This document shows positions 38,041 through 46,498 of a stretch of 64,000 nt of DNA, piece by piece. This DNA is from Sneathiella chinensis. Lineage in GTDB: Bacteria > Pseudomonadota > Alphaproteobacteria > Sneathiellales > Sneathiellaceae. Position 1 is the first letter of the stretch; each line of letters starts with the position of its first letter. The position numbers and the translations under genes are program-made. Below the pieces are notes generated by a model. The model was not told the origin of the DNA. It did no database searches and saw only the letters and a program-made list of their open reading frames with translations. The DNA lies in NCBI RefSeq assembly GCF_012720115.1, contig NZ_VNWN01000002.1, positions 682,001-746,000 of the forward strand. Direction: 5' to 3'.

Positions 38041-39030
38041 ATGATCAAGCCGGGCGCAAAAAACCTTATCACGGATGTCGATGGTATCAGAGTGGGAAAT
38101 GCTCACCATGAGGGTGTTATCTCTGGCGTGACAGCCATCATCCCCGATGAACAGGCGGTTGCCGCCGTGGATGTGCGGGGCGGAGGCCCCGGCACGCGGG
38201 AGACCGAGGTCCTGAAACCCGACTGTCTGGTGGACCGTGTGGATGGTATTGTCCTCAGCGGTGGATCGGTTTTCGGACTGGATGCGGCATCGGGCGCGGT
38301 GAATGTTCTGGCCACGCAGGGGCGGGGCTTCAAGATTCATGACATGACCGTACCGATTGTGCCGTCGGCCATTTTGTTCGACCTGATCAATGGCGGGGAC
38401 AAGAACTGGGGCGACACCCCGCCCTACCACGAGCTTGGCCGTCAGGCGGTCCTGTCGGTTTCCCATGACTTTGAATTGGGGAATGTTGGCGCCGGTTTCG
38501 GGGCGACGGCGGGCCGCATCAAGGGCGGCCTCGGCAGTGCCTCGGCTGTTTCAGAGGATGGCCTTCAGGTTGGTGCCCTGATTGCGGTGAACCCGGTGGG
38601 AAGCGTGACGGTTCCGGGAACCGACAGTTTCTGGGCGTGGGAGCTGGAACAGGGGCAGGAGTTTGGCGGCGTTGGGGCCCCGAAACTGGAAGGTGATGTG
38701 GTCATGGATCTGCCCGCAGAAGGGCGGATTGGCGGTAATACCACCATTGGGGTTGTTGCCACCAATATGGCCCTGACAAAATCACAGGCCCAGCGGGTCG
38801 CGATCATGGCCCAGGATGGCTATGCGCGGGCAATCCGGCCTGTACATACCCCGTTCGATGGGGATACTATATTTGTACTATCGACTGAGAAAAAACAATT
38901 GGAAGAACCGACGCCGCTGAGTTTGGCGAAAATCGGCTCCATCGCAGCGGATTGTGTTGCCCGGGCAGTTGCGCGGGCGGTATATCATGCAGATAGTATC
39001 GGGGGAATCCCGGCCTATCGGTCCAAATAA
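38041..39030 (+). CDS. P1 family peptidase (DmpA/BapA type aminopeptidase)
   Basis: A 329-residue self-processing Ntn-type hydrolase of MEROPS family S58. ITDVDGIRVGNAHHEGV, the Gly-rich LSGGSVFGLDAASGAVNVL, GAGFGATAGRIKGGLG, and the probable processing site GGNTTIGVVATN with a Thr nucleophile. DmpA/BapA members take D-amino-acid amides or beta-peptides. No signal peptide, so cytoplasmic, in contrast to ggt. The start at 38041 has a poor ribosome site; 34 bp separate it from the binding-protein gene. Confidence 0.85.
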   Translation: MIKPGAKNLITDVDGIRVGNAHHEGVISGVTAIIPDEQAVAAVDVRGGGPGTRETEVLKPDCLVDRVDGIVLSGGSVFGLDAASGAVNVLATQGRGFKIHDMTVPIVPSAILFDLINGGDKNWGDTPPYHELGRQAVLSVSHDFELGNVGAGFGATAGRIKGGLGSASAVSEDGLQVGALIAVNPVGSVTVPGTDSFWAWELEQGQEFGGVGAPKLEGDVVMDLPAEGRIGGNTTIGVVATNMALTKSQAQRVAIMAQDGYARAIRPVHTPFDGDTIFVLSTEKKQLEEPTPLSLAKIGSIAADCVARAVARAVYHADSIGGIPAYRSK

Positions 39031-39063
39031 AGAGCTACCAAAGAGAACTACAGGGAGACAGGT

Positions 39064-40542
39064 ATGAAAAAGTTGTTTGTCGCAGCAGCAGTCGCATCCG
39101 CCGTTCTGGCGCCGATGACGGCAAATGCGGCCAAGGATACCGTGAATTTTTCACAGCGGCTGGAACCACCGGGGCTGGACCCGCGGACAGGTGCGGCTGC
39201 GGCGATTTCGCTGGTGACCCTCTACAACGTCTATGAAGGGCTGACCCGGATCGACATCAACGGCAAGGTTGCGCCCTTGCTGGCCAAAAGCTGGACCGTC
39301 AGCCCGGACGGGTTGGTCTACACCTTCAAGCTGGTTGAAGGCGCAAAGTTCCATGATGGCGCCGATTTTGACTCTTCCGACGTGAAATACACGTTCGAGC
39401 AGAACGCCGCAGAAGGCAGCCAGAACAAGCGGAAAGACCGTTTCACCAATATTGCCAGCATCGAAACACCGGATGCGGCCACTGTTGTCCTGACCTTGAA
39501 AGAGCCGCGGGGCGATTTCCTGGCCCAGCTTGGCGAATCAACAGCCGTGATCGTTGATCCGGCCAGCGACGCAAACAACGCAACGACCCCGGTTGGAACC
39601 GGCCCGTATAAGGTTGTCCGTTGGATCAAGGGCGATTCCATCCAGATGAAGGCGGCGGAAACCTACCGCGATCTGGCCAACCTGAAGATCAAGACAGCCA
39701 ACTTCCGCTTTATCAATGATGCGGCTTCGCGCATGGCGTCCCTGCTGACCGGTGACGTGGATTATGCGGTTGTTCCCAATGAAACACTGGACCAGTACAA
39801 GCTGGGCGGACAGTTCGAAATCCTGTCCGGTAACTCCAACGGTGAAACAATCCTCAGCACCAATAATGCCCGCGAGGCCCTGTCAAAGCTGAAGGTTCGT
39901 CAGGCTATTGCCCATGCCATCAACCGTCAGGAAATCATTGATGGTGCCATGTTTGGTTACGGCACACCGATCGGCTCTCATTTCGCGCCGCATCACCCGG
40001 ATTATATCGATCTGACAGATACCTATCCGTACAACCCGGAAAAGGCCAAGGCCCTGCTGGCAGAAGCCGGTTACCCGAACGGTCTTGAACTGTCCCTGAA
40101 GTTGCCTCCGGTTGATGACTACGCCCGTAAAGGCGGACAGATTGTTGCCGCACAGCTTGAGAATATCGGTATCAAGGTCAAGATCGAGAATGTGGACTGG
40201 CCGAAATGGCTGGACGAGGTCTACAAGAACAAGAACTACGACCTGACGATCGTCAGTCACGTGGAGCCGATGGACATCAACATCTATGCCCGTGACAACT
40301 ACTATTTCAACTATCACAACGAGACCTTCAACAAGGTCATGAGTGACGCTGAAACAGCCATCAACCCGGAAATCCGGACTGCCAAGCTGCACGAAGCGCA
40401 GCGGATTCTGGCCAACGATGCCGTCAATGGCTTCCTGTTCCAGTTGCCGCGTGTTGCCGTGATCCGCAAGGGCCTGAAAGGCGTTTGGCCGGACTTCCAC
40501 CTGTTCGCAACGGACATCGCCCGCATGGAATGGGAAGACTGA
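39064..40542 (+). CDS. ABC transporter substrate-binding protein, family 5 (peptide type), orphan
   Basis: 492 residues with a Sec signal peptide (cleavage near TANA-AK, 22) and the family 5 core KFHDGADFDSSDVKYTFEQN and LKVRQAIAHAINRQEIIDG. Family members bind di/oligopeptides, glutathione or nickel. It follows the P1 peptidase by 33 bp and ends in a strong terminator, so the operon has no permease or ATPase genes. It must borrow or share a transporter encoded elsewhere. AGGGAGA lies before the start. Confidence 0.9.
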   Translation: MKKLFVAAAVASAVLAPMTANAAKDTVNFSQRLEPPGLDPRTGAAAAISLVTLYNVYEGLTRIDINGKVAPLLAKSWTVSPDGLVYTFKLVEGAKFHDGADFDSSDVKYTFEQNAAEGSQNKRKDRFTNIASIETPDAATVVLTLKEPRGDFLAQLGESTAVIVDPASDANNATTPVGTGPYKVVRWIKGDSIQMKAAETYRDLANLKIKTANFRFINDAASRMASLLTGDVDYAVVPNETLDQYKLGGQFEILSGNSNGETILSTNNAREALSKLKVRQAIAHAINRQEIIDGAMFGYGTPIGSHFAPHHPDYIDLTDTYPYNPEKAKALLAEAGYPNGLELSLKLPPVDDYARKGGQIVAAQLENIGIKVKIENVDWPKWLDEVYKNKNYDLTIVSHVEPMDINIYARDNYYFNYHNETFNKVMSDAETAINPEIRTAKLHEAQRILANDAVNGFLFQLPRVAVIRKGLKGVWPDFHLFATDIARMEWED

Positions 40543-40567
40543 TCCCGTTCCTTCAGGTAAAAACAGA

Positions 40568-40600
40568 AAACCCGCCGGCATCCCGGCGGGTTTTTTTTAT
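40568..40600 (+). terminator. Rho-independent terminator after the binding-protein gene
   Basis: CCCGCCGG (40572-40579) pairs with CCGGCGGG (40584-40591), 4-nt loop, followed by eight Ts. Confidence 0.92.
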
Positions 40601-40648
40601 GCGTTCTGCTTGAGGCGCTAATCCTCGCTTCTGCCTTAGGCGGGGGCC

Positions 40649-41341
40649 TTAAAGGCGGCTGCTCATGCGGAAGCCTTCCGTATAGTACATTTTCAGGGTG
40701 GTGATGGGGGATCCGTCCATCCAGGTGGTTCGCTCTACCAGAAAGAGGGGGGTGCCAACCTTCACCTCCAGAAGTTCTGCAACCCGTTCATCGGCGGCGC
40801 AGGCGGAAAAGCTGATTTCCCCATCGGAATAGGGGACCTCTTGCACCAGCCATTCATTGGGGCTGATTTTATCAAAGGGGGCCGTCTTGATATGGGGGGC
40901 CGCGTCCACATTGACCCAGCGATCCTCAACCATGTAGGGGCGATTGTCCGACAGGTGCAGGGTTTCCAGATGCAACAGGTCCTGATCCGGCAGTCCCAGC
41001 TTGGCATAGACGAAAGCAGGCGCAGGGGCCATTTCCTGCAGCAGGATATGGTGGCTGTAGTCGCCGCCCCGGTCGGTCACTTCCTGACGGATGATCGGGA
41101 TTTCAAGGGTGGTGCGGGCGACGGGCGTGGGGTTCACACGGGTCCCCCTTTTCCGGCGGCGCTCAACAATCCCGGCTTCGGCAAGTTGTCTGAGGGCCCG
41201 GTTCACCGTGGTGCGGGAGCAGCCATATTCAACAGCAAGGTCCGCTTCGACCGGAATAATCGCACCCGGCGCCCATTCCCCTGAATGAATACGTTTCAGG
41301 AGGAGTTTTCTCACTGTATGGTGGGATAACGGGCGTTGCAT
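40649..41341 (-). CDS. GntR family (HutC/UTRA) transcriptional regulator
   Basis: 230 residues: GntR winged helix about 8-72 (GCSRTTVNRALRQLAEAGIV) and a UTRA ligand domain about 85-228. HutC-type regulators repress uptake and catabolic genes until a small metabolite binds. It is divergent from a TRAP transporter operon, the likely target. A TGTGCACA element lies in the shared spacer. Confidence 0.88.
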   Translation of the reverse strand: MQRPLSHHTVRKLLLKRIHSGEWAPGAIIPVEADLAVEYGCSRTTVNRALRQLAEAGIVERRRKRGTRVNPTPVARTTLEIPIIRQEVTDRGGDYSHHILLQEMAPAPAFVYAKLGLPDQDLLHLETLHLSDNRPYMVEDRWVNVDAAPHIKTAPFDKISPNEWLVQEVPYSDGEISFSACAADERVAELLEVKVGTPLFLVERTTWMDGSPITTLKMYYTEGFRMSSRL

Positions 41342-41358
41342 TTCAATCCGGTTTCACA

Positions 41359-41387
41359 TTGACTTTTATGTGTGCACATATTAGCAT
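41359..41387 (+). promoter_or_regulatory. promoter of the TRAP operon with TGTGCACA element in the spacer
   Basis: TTGACT (41359-41364), 17 bp, TAGCAT (41382-41387). The spacer contains the palindrome TGTGCACA (41371-41378 with neighbours ATG and TAT on each side), a plausible GntR-type operator that would block this promoter. The leader to dctP is about 135 nt and holds a small TGCGGC-GTG-GCCGCA hairpin at 41486-41500. Confidence 0.5.
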
Positions 41388-41528
41388 AAATTATCCTCAT
41401 ATCAAATAGCTTCTTGTAATGAGAAGCAAGAATCAAAGTGAAGATTTGGGGCTGACAGAAGCAAGAAGGCTCTTTAACAGGGGCATGCGGCGTGGCCGCA
41501 CTAACAGGTCTATCGCAAGGAGATCAAA

Positions 41529-42614
41529 ATGAAACGCAGGGATTTTATCAAAACAGCCGGTGTCGGTGCTGCCGCGGCAACCTTTGCCTCGCCTGCTCTG
41601 GCCAGTGGCAAACGTCAGTGGAAAATGGTAACGGCATGGCCGAAAAACCTTCCCGGACCGGGGGTTGCTGCCCAAAAACTGGCTGATCGCATTACGGCCC
41701 TGTCTGGTGGCCGGATCGAAGTAAAATTGTACGCAGCCGGTGAATTGGTGCCGGGCCGCGGTGTTTTTGATGCTGTTTCACAGGGAACCGCAGAACTCTA
41801 TCACGCTGTTCCGTCCTACTGGGGCTCCAAGTCCAAGGGGATTTTGATGTTCGGTTCGCAGCCTTTCGGCCTGCGTGCGGACGAACAGGTTGGCTGGCTC
41901 ACCCATGGCGGTGGTCAGGCGCTGTATGATGAAATGTATGGCCGCTTTGGTCTGAAACCTTTCCTGTGCGGGAACTCCGGTCCCCAGTGGCAGGGCTGGT
42001 TCAAGAATGAAATCAATTCCGTGGATGACCTGAAGGGTCTTCGTTTCCGGACCACCGGCCTTGCCTCTGAAATGTGTGCGAAGCTGGGCATGGCTGTTCA
42101 GGCCATGGGTGGCCGCGACATGTTCCAGGCTCTGCAGTCCGGCGCGCTGGATGCGGGTGAGTTCATTGGCCCCTGGACCGACAGTGCGCTCGGTTTCTAT
42201 CAGGTTGCCAAGAACTACTATTGGCCGGGTGTGGGCGAGCCGTCTTCCGCCGAGGAATGCGCCGTCAACGCCAAGGCGTATGAGGAACTGCCGGAAGACC
42301 TGAAACAGGCTGTGACCTATGCTTGTGAAAGTCTGTATAACCCGGTCTGGACCGAATATACCACCAAGCATGCCATGGCGCTGCGCCAGTTGGTTGACGA
42401 GCAGGGTGTCCAGGTCAAGAAGCTGCCTGATGACGTGCTGGTTGCCATGGGTAATGCCGCCGGTGAGGTGATCGCGGAACTGCGCGAGAATGACGACGAT
42501 CTGGTACGCCGTATCGTTGACAGCTTCCTCGCCTACCGGTCTTCTGTCTCCGACTACATGACCTATGCGGATAACGGCCAGATGAACGCCCGTTCGCTGG
42601 ACTACAAGTACTAA
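41529..42614 (+). CDS. dctP: TRAP transporter substrate-binding protein (DctP family), Tat signal
   Basis: 361 residues. Twin-arginine signal peptide MKRRDFIKTAGVGAAAA, cleavage near PALA-SG. WKMVTAWPKNLPGPG, FGSQPFGLRADEQVGWL and GLRFRTTGLASEMCAKLG fit the DctP subgroup of TakP-like proteins, which bind 2-oxo acids; the Arg in GLRFRTTG would hold the carboxylate. AAGGAGA lies upstream. First gene of dctPQM. Confidence 0.9.
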   Translation: MKRRDFIKTAGVGAAAATFASPALASGKRQWKMVTAWPKNLPGPGVAAQKLADRITALSGGRIEVKLYAAGELVPGRGVFDAVSQGTAELYHAVPSYWGSKSKGILMFGSQPFGLRADEQVGWLTHGGGQALYDEMYGRFGLKPFLCGNSGPQWQGWFKNEINSVDDLKGLRFRTTGLASEMCAKLGMAVQAMGGRDMFQALQSGALDAGEFIGPWTDSALGFYQVAKNYYWPGVGEPSSAEECAVNAKAYEELPEDLKQAVTYACESLYNPVWTEYTTKHAMALRQLVDEQGVQVKKLPDDVLVAMGNAAGEVIAELRENDDDLVRRIVDSFLAYRSSVSDYMTYADNGQMNARSLDYKY

Positions 42615-42627
42615 GGAATAACCAAAT

Positions 42628-42655
42628 GTTGCGGGCTCCAAAGTGAGCCCGCAAC
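42628..42655 (+). terminator. intercistronic stem-loop (attenuator) between dctP and dctQ
   Basis: Perfect 11-bp stem GTTGCGGGCTC (42628-42638) and GAGCCCGCAAC (42645-42655), loop CAAAGT, followed by TCTTTTG. A partial terminator here would give more binding protein than permease. Confidence 0.8.
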
Positions 42656-42677
42656 TCTTTTGAGTGGAATGCCGACC

Positions 42678-43181
42678 ATGGAGAAAATGGCTGACAGCCT
42701 CGACCGGATCAACCGAGCCGTAGGAGACATCATCAGGTGGTGTGCCCTTGCAATGGTTCTGCTTCAATTCGGCATCGTCGTTTTGCGGTATGTCTTCGGA
42801 ATCAGTTTTATTTTTCTGAACGAAGGCGTCCTCTATCTTCACAGTACCCTGTTTATGCTGGGGGCCGGATATACCTATCTGGTCAATGCTCATGTGCGGG
42901 TTGATATTTTCTATGCCCGACTGTCGGATCGGGGAAAAGCCAAGATTGACCTGTTCGGTCATGTCCTGTTTCTGTTCCCGGCCATGATTGTCCTGTTATA
43001 CTGGTCGTGGCCCACGGTCCGCACATCATGGGCCATTCTGGAAGGCCCCATTTCGGTTGGGGGGATCCCGGCCTCGTTCCTTCTGAAATCCTTGATTCCC
43101 GGTTTTTGTATTTTGATCCTGATTCAGGGGCTGTCCGCCCTGATCCGCGATCTGTTGCGTATTAAGGAGGCAAAATCGTGA
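42678..43181 (+). CDS. dctQ: TRAP transporter small permease subunit
   Basis: 167 residues, four membrane helices (about 20-40, 50-70, 92-115, 130-155), with the conserved N-terminal FGIVVLRYVFGISFIFLNE and NAHVRVDIFY. DctQ docks the large permease. Start choice between ATG 42669 and 42678; GAGTGGA is well placed only for 42678. Its stop overlaps the GTG of dctM. Confidence 0.9.
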   Translation: MEKMADSLDRINRAVGDIIRWCALAMVLLQFGIVVLRYVFGISFIFLNEGVLYLHSTLFMLGAGYTYLVNAHVRVDIFYARLSDRGKAKIDLFGHVLFLFPAMIVLLYWSWPTVRTSWAILEGPISVGGIPASFLLKSLIPGFCILILIQGLSALIRDLLRIKEAKS

Positions 43182-44728
43182 GCCTTCCCCTTGATTTATT
43201 GATGTTCGCCGCCCTCATTGGCGGCATCCTTCTGGGCTATCCCGTTTCTTTTTCCATCGCCGGTGTGGCAACGCTTTTTGCTTTTCTCGGCTGGATGACC
43301 GGAATTTTCGACCTGTCGCTTCTGGGGGCCCTTGGTCAGCGGGTGTTTGGTGTTCTGACCAATGATGTGCTGATCGCCATTCCGCTGTTTGTGTTCATGG
43401 GCATCGTCCTTGAGAAAAGCCGTATTGCCGAAGACCTTCTGGAAACGATGGGCCGTCTGTTCGGTTCCGTTCGCGGGGGCTTGGGTGTGTCGGTGGTGCT
43501 GGTCGGTGCGTTGCTGGCCGCGTCCACCGGGATTGTCGGGGCGACGGTTGTTGCCATGGGCATGATTGCCCTGCCGACCATGCTGCGCAATGGATACAGC
43601 CCGAAACTGGCGTCCGGTGTTGTCTGTACCTCGGGAACGTTGGGGCAGATCATTCCGCCGTCCACCTTGCTGATTATCCTGTCGGATGTGATGTCCAATG
43701 CCTATCAGCAGGCCCAGTTCGCACAAGGGAAATTCACCATCGAGACCATCTCCGTGGGGCAGATTTTCGCAGCGGCGCTGATACCGGGTCTGGTGCTGGT
43801 CGGGATTTATATCCTGTATCTTCTGGCACGGGCTTGGTTGCGCCCCGAAGATGCCCCGGCCATGAGCGAGCATGTGGACAAGCCCAGCCGGATCGAGATC
43901 ATGCGGGCCATTGTTCCGCCGGTCCTGTTGATCGTTGCTGTGCTTGGCGCGATTCTCGGGGGCATCGCAACACCCAGTGAGGCCGCAGCGGTGGGCGCCG
44001 TTGGCGCGCTGTTGATGGCAGGTCTTCGCAAGGGGGCATCGCCGACCCTGATCATTGTCGGGGGCGGGGCGTTGATCCTGCTGGCGATCCTGTCCGGCAT
44101 TGCCCCGATCCGGATGCAGCGATCCGATACAGGCGTCTTCGAATATATGGCCGCCGGGTTCTATATCCTACTGGTGTTGATTGGCTCTACGGCGATCTTC
44201 ACCTCCCTTCGCAAGATTGCGCTGGCGCAAATCCTGCGCCCGGCCCTGACCTCGACCATGACCGTGACCGCCATGATCTTTGCCACGATCCTGACGGCCA
44301 GCGTGTTCAGTCTTGTGTTCGTCGGTCTGGGCGGTGAGGACCGCATTGCGGATATCCTGAAATCCATGCCGGGCGGTGCCACCGGGGCGCTGGTGTTCAG
44401 CATGCTGATCATTTTTGTGTTGGGCTTCTTCCTTGATTTCGTCGAGATCACGGTCATTCTGCTGCCACTGGTGGCGCCGGCCCTGATCCTGATGGGGCAC
44501 GATCCCATGTGGTTGGCCGTTCTGATTGCGATCAACCTGCAAACCTCCTTCCTGACGCCGCCTTTCGGCTTCTCGCTGTTCTATCTGCGGGGGGCTGCCC
44601 CGAAAGAGGTGACAACAGGACAGATTTATCAGGGGGTCATCCCGTTCATCCTGTTGCAGATCTTTGCCGTGGTGCTGATCTGGTTGCTGCCGGATGTGGC
44701 GGTATGGCTGCCAAAGCTCATTTACTAA
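43178..44728 (+). CDS. dctM: TRAP transporter large permease subunit
   Basis: 516 residues, twelve or more helices, the sodium-coupled transport subunit. Conserved GYPVSFSIAGVATLFAFLG, the first repeat STGIVGATVVAMGMIALP, and FLDFVEITVILLPLVAP. Longer than the usual 430 residues because of an extra pair of hydrophobic segments (about 285-345), as in the fatty-acid/mannitol-type subgroup. Starts with GTG, overlapping dctQ as GTGA. Confidence 0.92.
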   Translation: MSLPLDLLMFAALIGGILLGYPVSFSIAGVATLFAFLGWMTGIFDLSLLGALGQRVFGVLTNDVLIAIPLFVFMGIVLEKSRIAEDLLETMGRLFGSVRGGLGVSVVLVGALLAASTGIVGATVVAMGMIALPTMLRNGYSPKLASGVVCTSGTLGQIIPPSTLLIILSDVMSNAYQQAQFAQGKFTIETISVGQIFAAALIPGLVLVGIYILYLLARAWLRPEDAPAMSEHVDKPSRIEIMRAIVPPVLLIVAVLGAILGGIATPSEAAAVGAVGALLMAGLRKGASPTLIIVGGGALILLAILSGIAPIRMQRSDTGVFEYMAAGFYILLVLIGSTAIFTSLRKIALAQILRPALTSTMTVTAMIFATILTASVFSLVFVGLGGEDRIADILKSMPGGATGALVFSMLIIFVLGFFLDFVEITVILLPLVAPALILMGHDPMWLAVLIAINLQTSFLTPPFGFSLFYLRGAAPKEVTTGQIYQGVIPFILLQIFAVVLIWLLPDVAVWLPKLIY

Positions 44729-44744
44729 AGCTGCAATGATATCG

Positions 44745-44779
44745 AAAAAAAAGGCGATCCGGACGGGTCGCCTTTTTTG
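44745..44779. terminator. bidirectional terminator after dctM
   Basis: AAGGCGATCC (44751-44760) pairs with GGGTCGCCTT (44765-44774), loop GGAC, with A8 before and T6 after, so it works for dctM and for the convergent monooxygenase gene. Confidence 0.9.
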
Positions 44780-44786
44780 TATCTGA

Positions 44787-45134
44787 TTACCCGCCGTGAA
44801 CGGAGCGCGAATCGTCCGGTGTCTCGCCCCGGTCGTCCAGTCCGTAGTCTCGCAGCACATGGGCAACCCGCAGGCGATAGTTCTGGAAAATGCCTGCCCG
44901 CCCTTCTTTCTGGGCCTGCCGGTGATGTTCCCGTTGTCGCCATTGCCGGACGGCCTCCTCGTCTCGCCAGAAGGACAGGGACAGGTATTTCCCTTCCTCG
45001 CTCAGGCTTTCAAAGCGTTCAATGGACAGGAATCCGTCCATGCCGGCCAGTTCCTCCTTGAGGGAGGCCGCCAGTTCGAAATACCGCTCTTTCCGGTCGG
45101 GGTGGGGGAGGAGTTCAAAGATAACCGCAATCAT
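44787..45134 (-). CDS. antibiotic biosynthesis monooxygenase (ABM) domain protein
   Basis: 115 residues. MIAVIFELLPHPDRKERYFELA, then FLSIERFESLSEEGKYLSLSFWRDEEAVRQWR is the standard ABM dimer fold; these proteins include haem-degrading and quinol-type monooxygenases and many of unknown role. Start at 45134 (GCAGGATC before it); the longer frame to 45266 is Pro-rich and not conserved-looking. Short C-terminal tail DDRGETPDDSR is extra. Confidence 0.82.
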   Translation of the reverse strand: MIAVIFELLPHPDRKERYFELAASLKEELAGMDGFLSIERFESLSEEGKYLSLSFWRDEEAVRQWRQREHHRQAQKEGRAGIFQNYRLRVAHVLRDYGLDDRGETPDDSRSVHGG

Positions 45135-45196
45135 GATCCTGCATACCTTTCCTGTATCTGAAGAGAAGGGCGCGCCAGCATCCTTCGGAACAGGGA

Positions 45197-45210
45197 TGAG
45201 TATATACTCA
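45197..45210. promoter_or_regulatory. 14-bp perfect palindrome TGAGTATATACTCA
   Basis: It lies 63 bp upstream of the ABM monooxygenase start. The minus-strand half includes TATACT, which could serve as a -10 element, so a bound repressor would hide the promoter. No consensus -35 is obvious. Confidence 0.4.
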
Positions 45211-45270
45211 GGTTTCAGGATTGGGAGAGGGGATGGGCTTTTGCGTGGCAGCAGGGGTTCAGGCATAAAA

Positions 45271-45299
45271 AAAGCGGCAGAAAATCCGCCGCTTTTTTG
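45271..45299. terminator. terminator between lipoprotein gene and ABM gene
   Basis: AGCGGC (45273-45278) and GCCGCT (45288-45293) with T-runs on both sides. It ends transcription of the lipoprotein gene at 45317 on the minus strand. Confidence 0.85.
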
Positions 45300-45316
45300 A
45301 AACTCTGTCCGAAGGA

Positions 45317-46498
45317 TTACCGGACGTAGATATGAACCTCGTTGCTGGCTGCCTGATTGCTGGAAGAGGCAGACAGGCTTACGCGGGAGGCCGGAAGACC
45401 CATATCCGTCAGGGACCGCAGGACACGCTGCGCATTGCGGGTGGCCTTGGTCTGGTTAAGGGCGACATTGGCCGCACCGCCCTGCATGGGGCTGATGGCG
45501 ACAACATCAAAGACAGACTGTGGCCGGGACTGCAAGGTACGGTTGACCGCTGTATACAGGGCTTGTTCATAAGGAACGTCGGCCCGGTCAAAACGGATAA
45601 CCACCAGCGGCTGGCGGTTGCCGGCATCAAAGCTGCGGGTACCTGTGCCAAGAACAGGGCTGGTCGAGGCGACAGGTGCTGTTGACAGATAGGCCCGGCT
45701 GCCAAGGCTGGCCCCCAGAAGTTCACCATTCTTGATGGAATGGGACAGGGTGGTCAGGTTGGACCGCTCGTTGGCGATATAGGTTGTCTGGCGGCTGATG
45801 TCTTCTGACAGTTCGTTCAGGATGCGATCGACCAGAACCACGGTGCGGTTTGTCTCGTCTTCCAGAATGGCCAGCTGGCGGTGATCTTCCTCGATGGCAC
45901 CGGACAGGCCATAGGCGGCCCGGGTGGATTCCAGAAGATAGGCGGACATGCTTGAATCGCTGGCCACCGCATTGGCGAGGCTGTTCATGGAGGAAATATC
46001 CCCCGCGATCCGTTCAAGCTGCAACTGGGCCTGGTTCCACTGGTTGATCAGAACCGGGTTTCCAGGGGTTGTCCCGACCTGAAGCCGTGTATTGATGGCC
46101 GCAACCGTGCCGTGATAGGCCTGCGAGTTGGCTGTTGTGGTGGTGCGGATCTGCTGTAGCTGCTGGTTCCGGAGCTGCAGGCGTTCCTGAAGCGCAGAAA
46201 GTTCACCGCGCAGGACTGCCACTTTCTGGCCGACAAATGTCCCCGTATTGGGTGCCGGGGTGACCCCGGGCGTGACAAAGTTTGTCGATCCCAGAGCAGG
46301 AGGTGCACCAGCACCGCTGACCGTGGGGTCCGGATTGTTTTCCGCCTCTGATGGTTGGATCTGTACGGGTTGCCCTTCAGCCGTTGCATTTGCCTCATCC
46401 CCTGTCAGGGCAGGCATAAGAGATTCATCGACGAATGAGCAACCAGCTGCCAGCAAGGCAGCACTCAACACGAAAGGTCGGGTAATGCGAAATACCAT
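45317..46498 (-). CDS. coiled-coil lipoprotein with OmpA-like C-terminus
   Basis: 393 residues. Lipobox LLAAGC, lipidated Cys20; a Pro/Gly/Thr-rich linker (about 35-88); a helical coiled-coil region (about 90-270, e.g. LRGELSALQERLQLRNQQLQ); then a domain of about 110 residues. In its last 60 residues (KATRNAQRVLRSLTDMGLPA, SRVSLSASSSN, NEVHIYVR) it follows the OmpA C-terminal pattern, but the strict NxxLSxxRA form is degenerate. Probably an outer-membrane protein reaching toward peptidoglycan. Not recognised beyond that. Confidence 0.75.
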   Translation of the reverse strand: MVFRITRPFVLSAALLAAGCSFVDESLMPALTGDEANATAEGQPVQIQPSEAENNPDPTVSGAGAPPALGSTNFVTPGVTPAPNTGTFVGQKVAVLRGELSALQERLQLRNQQLQQIRTTTTANSQAYHGTVAAINTRLQVGTTPGNPVLINQWNQAQLQLERIAGDISSMNSLANAVASDSSMSAYLLESTRAAYGLSGAIEEDHRQLAILEDETNRTVVLVDRILNELSEDISRQTTYIANERSNLTTLSHSIKNGELLGASLGSRAYLSTAPVASTSPVLGTGTRSFDAGNRQPLVVIRFDRADVPYEQALYTAVNRTLQSRPQSVFDVVAISPMQGGAANVALNQTKATRNAQRVLRSLTDMGLPASRVSLSASSSNQAASNEVHIYVR

